Assembly: GCA_012963185.1 (NCBI GenBank)
Contig: DTWD01000201.1
Coordinates: forward strand, 1-9,483
Direction: 5' to 3'
Length of the DNA: 9,483 bases
From: Acidobacteriota bacterium
GTDB taxonomy: Bacteria; Acidobacteriota; Vicinamibacteria; Vicinamibacterales; UBA8438
Shown here: piece after piece, positions 7,106 to 9,483 of the stretch
Numbering within the stretch: position 1 is the first letter of the stretch
Layout of the letters: each line of letters starts with the position of its first letter
Position numbers and translations under genes: made by a program
Notes under the pieces: generated by a model
The model's input: the letters and a program-made list of their open reading frames with translations, nothing else
What the model was told of the DNA's origin: nothing
Databases searched by the model: none

Positions 7106-9322
7106 TTATCGCTCCCAAAGGTGCAATTCGTGAATAGACCAGTAAAAAACAGGGTCACTACGAGTTTGGCGAAGACGGAGTGTCTGCGATTTATTTATCG
7201 GAAGCGGAACGTCCAAGTGTGCGTAATCAAGTCGTTCTACCAAACTGAGTAGCAGGCGAGGAAATCCACGTCCTTGGTACAGCTCTTCCCAATGTTCACC
7301 GTCCTCGGTGGTTTCAATCAGCAATTGGCGTGGGTAGTCATTGAAATCTGCTCGTCGTAGCCACAACCTCACATGTGAGACGTCCGTTGGTTGGTCGAAC
7401 CGCAGTTCCATCCATTCATGTCCGGCTTGTGGCGAATCACTGGTCCATCGCGTTCGATAGTCACCGTCGAAAGCGCGCTCAAGTCGTCTCTGGTCGTGCG
7501 AAGCGGATACCTGAAATTCGGATCGGTCAATTTGTTTGTGTGCGGTCGGTGGCAGTTCATGGGTTTCGTCTGATGGCTGCAATTCAAAGATCCAGTTAGT
7601 TCCAAAAAACCAGGAATTTGCGAGTTGTTCGACTTCGTTTTGGATTGCTGCGACGAGCATCGAGACTTCTTGCGTATTTCGAAATCGATGTCCGTGCACC
7701 ACAACGTAACGAACACCTATCGCACGAAGTCCATGTAGTACATCGTTATATTGCTGGTAGTCTCGTAGCTTTATTGTGTCCTCAAAATAACGGACGAGAG
7801 GGGTCGAAAAGCCACTAAATCCATTAACAAGAGGATGTCCGTGTTGGAGTGTGGCGTAGACAGAGCGCATGATGTTTGGAACCCGATCTCTGCGGTCATA
7901 GAAAGGCAAAATGATCGTGGGCCCTTGTGGAAGTTGTCGTAGCCATTCTGTTGTTGCGCGTTCAGCTTCGGGGCCGTTTGGATGGAATGGAACCATGCGT
8001 CTGGTGTGGTATCCCTCCGCTGCACTCACAGTAGTGATTACTAAAGTGATTATTAGTGCTGCACGTCTGGAAATCCTGTCGACAATGCAACGCGTGCCGA
8101 TGCTTGCGAGCACCGAAAACGCGAGAAAGACTACGATTGCTGCTCGCGCTGGAACGCGCAGTCCGTCGAATCCTGGAACTAACGACAGCAGCCAATCGTA
8201 TGGTCCAGTAGTCCAAAGTCGGAGATCCCCGATAGCTGGTTCTGGTCCGAGAGAAAGCAGAAAGCCGACGATTGCGACGGCACTGTAGGTGATGGCAATT
8301 CGTTTTGAATTGACTGGAGGTTGTGCTCTCAACGTAAACGGGCCGATAAGGCCCAGAGCAGCCATCACGAACAGTCCAAATCCCGGGAAAAGTTTCGTTT
8401 CTGGTCCGCCACGTCCGCCAACCAAGGTTTCGAGATTTTCACCCCATACCGCTAAATCTTGTGATGCGTGCAAGTATGAGGTGGCATTTGCGCTGAACAT
8501 CACCATTTCACTGCGCGATCTCACTAGAGACATGTCGGCGCGAACGTCGATGTAAGCGATGGCGATTGGAGCTACCATGGCACCCATCAGCAGCGCTGTG
8601 CAGGTCAGGTCAACGAGCATCATGGGTCGTTGACGGACTCGATATATAAGTTCGACAGATGCCACAATCACGACGACTGCTGAAAAAAAATAAAAGAAGT
8701 AACCGTTTGAGAACCCTTGTAGTACGAAGGCGAATGCAAAAACGACGAGCATCTTTCGTTGGCCGCTTTCGAAATAGCGGTGCAGTCCCCACAGACTAAT
8801 AGGCATCCAGCCATACAACAACACTTGAAGGTGAGGAGCCTGGTCTGCGCGGTATGGTAGGAAGGCGAAAGCCATGCCGCCAACCACTCCGGCGAGGCGG
8901 CTACCCGTGATTGATTTTGTCAGTAGGTACATTCCCGTTCCGGCGAGCACAAATGATCCAAGATAGGCGACGTTGTACACGAAGATTGGGTTGTCTGTTA
9001 GCCACTGAAGCGGTGCCGTGAAGATGGCAACGCCAAGGAGGTGTTCCGAATACGCAAGCGCCGATGGATAGGGAAAGAACATAGGGGCATCCCAAAACCC
9101 ATCAAGTCCGTGCCGGAACCGATCTGCATCCCATGCAAGAATCCAAGTATTCAGTAAGGGGTCGCCAAGGTCAGACGGTAGGGCGGCAGTGATGTTACGT
9201 ACTACCCAGTGCATGGACGCAGTCGCAAGGACTGCGAAAATGCCGACAACGATAGCAAGTTCGCCAACTGGCATTGCGGCGATTCGCGTCAGATGCGGGG
9301 CGATCGATACTCGTTGCTTCAT
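7106..9322 (-). CDS. Polytopic membrane protein (GT-C-like) with C-terminal F5/8 type C (discoidin) domain
   Basis: Predicted inner-membrane protein of 738 residues. Roughly 11 hydrophobic helices are visible between residue 20 and 437, for example at 20-41, 92-108, 113-135, 191-225 (two helices), 234-259, 311-332, 341-358, 393-410 and 419-437. The first extracytoplasmic loop carries DLGDPLLNTWILAWD (51-65) followed by a Phe/Pro-rich stretch, the acidic-loop layout seen in lipid-linked-sugar (GT-C fold) transferases and YfhO-like proteins; I infer the fold from topology, not from a diagnostic motif. A soluble extracytoplasmic part follows from about 440. The last 135 residues look like a discoidin/carbohydrate-binding sandwich: SASHDQRRLERAFDGDYRTRW (606-626), WMELRFDQPTDVSHVRLWL (637-655) and a closing YWSIHELHLWE (727-737). 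It is the first gene of a pair with the M1 peptidase. A role in moving or binding surface glycans is likely but unproved. The start is the ATG at 9322 with only a weak purine-rich RBS; M17 is an alternative. Confidence 0.82.
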   Translation of the reverse strand: MKQRVSIAPHLTRIAAMPVGELAIVVGIFAVLATASMHWVVRNITAALPSDLGDPLLNTWILAWDADRFRHGLDGFWDAPMFFPYPSALAYSEHLLGVAIFTAPLQWLTDNPIFVYNVAYLGSFVLAGTGMYLLTKSITGSRLAGVVGGMAFAFLPYRADQAPHLQVLLYGWMPISLWGLHRYFESGQRKMLVVFAFAFVLQGFSNGYFFYFFSAVVVIVASVELIYRVRQRPMMLVDLTCTALLMGAMVAPIAIAYIDVRADMSLVRSRSEMVMFSANATSYLHASQDLAVWGENLETLVGGRGGPETKLFPGFGLFVMAALGLIGPFTLRAQPPVNSKRIAITYSAVAIVGFLLSLGPEPAIGDLRLWTTGPYDWLLSLVPGFDGLRVPARAAIVVFLAFSVLASIGTRCIVDRISRRAALIITLVITTVSAAEGYHTRRMVPFHPNGPEAERATTEWLRQLPQGPTIILPFYDRRDRVPNIMRSVYATLQHGHPLVNGFSGFSTPLVRYFEDTIKLRDYQQYNDVLHGLRAIGVRYVVVHGHRFRNTQEVSMLVAAIQNEVEQLANSWFFGTNWIFELQPSDETHELPPTAHKQIDRSEFQVSASHDQRRLERAFDGDYRTRWTSDSPQAGHEWMELRFDQPTDVSHVRLWLRRADFNDYPRQLLIETTEDGEHWEELYQGRGFPRLLLSLVERLDYAHLDVPLPINKSQTLRLRQTRSDPVFYWSIHELHLWER

Positions 9323-9419
9323 AATCTATTGTTTTCTCTGTCTCTGACGATGCGGCAAGGCTACTACAGCATAGGTGAGAGCAGTGAATGAGGCATTGAG
9401 CGATCTAGGTCTGTAGAGC

Positions 9420-9483
9420 TGGTGCGGAAGGGGGGATTTGAACCCCCATGGGCCTAGGGCCCGCTAGCCCCTCAAGCTAGTGC
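9420..9483 (-). tRNA. tRNA-Leu (anticodon GAG), 3' part, cut by window end
   Basis: On the - strand the sequence gives an anticodon stem CTAGC/GCTAG (9480-9476 and 9468-9464) around loop TTGAGGG with GAG at 9473-9471, which reads CUC/CUU leucine codons. Next comes a long variable arm with stem GGGCC/GGCCC, as in class II tRNAs. The T arm is GGGGG-TTCAAAT-CCCCC (9447-9431), then the acceptor strand CTTCCGC (9430-9424), discriminator A (9423) and an encoded CCA (9422-9420). The D arm and the 5' acceptor strand lie beyond the right edge. It is on the same strand as the membrane/discoidin gene 97 bases downstream; that gap shows no gene and no convincing terminator. Confidence 0.93.

Noticed and set aside
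9323..9419. Promoter for the membrane/discoidin gene
   Set aside because: A TATGCT hexamer is present on the - strand, but no reasonable -35 element sits 16-18 bases upstream, so I do not call it.
9420..9483. tRNA-Leu as an integration (att) site for a mobile element
   Set aside because: tRNA-Leu genes are common integration targets, but no integrase, direct repeat of the tRNA 3' end or compositional shift is visible in the adjacent sequence.
1..9483. CRISPR array, tandem repeats, insertion sequence or inverted terminal repeats
   Set aside because: No spaced direct repeats, transposase-like frames or long terminal inverted repeats were seen on reading either strand.

Overview
The window looks like a piece of a bacterial chromosome, probably from an uncultured or little-studied lineage. 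Base composition is moderate (about half G+C by eye), genes are tightly packed, one start codon is GTG, and no insertion sequence, integrase, phage gene or CRISPR array is visible. The family mix fits an Acidobacteriota-like organism: an M1-type metallopeptidase of the GQ-x-x-PG subtype with a long N-terminal extension, beside a polytopic membrane protein with a discoidin tail. That placement is a weak inference from family content, not something the sequence proves.

Left part, + strand (1-2885): three genes joined by 4-base stop/start overlaps (ATGA, then GTGA), so almost certainly one operon that begins before the window. They encode the C-terminal half of a metal-dependent amidohydrolase, a full-length MmgE/PrpD-family protein (methylcitrate dehydratase / cis-aconitate decarboxylase superfamily) and a CitE-like lyase of the HpcH/HpaI family. 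Together they look like a catabolic cassette for a small branched or tricarboxylic organic acid, with the CitE-like enzyme cleaving a malyl-CoA or citramalyl-CoA type intermediate. The true substrate cannot be read from the sequence.

Middle and right part, - strand (2890-9322): reading in the direction of transcription (right to left), an approximately 11-helix membrane protein of GT-C-like architecture with a C-terminal F5/8 type C (discoidin) domain is followed 10 bases later by an exported M1-family metallopeptidase. After a 129-base gap with a plausible sigma70-type promoter comes a HemN/HemW-like radical SAM protein with an unusual Cys-X7-Cys-X2-Cys cluster motif. The radical SAM gene converges on the left operon with only 4 bases between the stop codons, and a perfect 7-bp inverted repeat lies just inside its 3' end.

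Right edge (9420-9483): the 3' portion of a tRNA-Leu(GAG) gene on the - strand, with encoded CCA, cut by the window end.

I found no clear new multi-gene system. The points most worth a second look are the widened radical SAM cysteine motif, the membrane-protein/discoidin fusion paired with the M1 peptidase, and the translationally coupled amidohydrolase-PrpD-CitE cassette.
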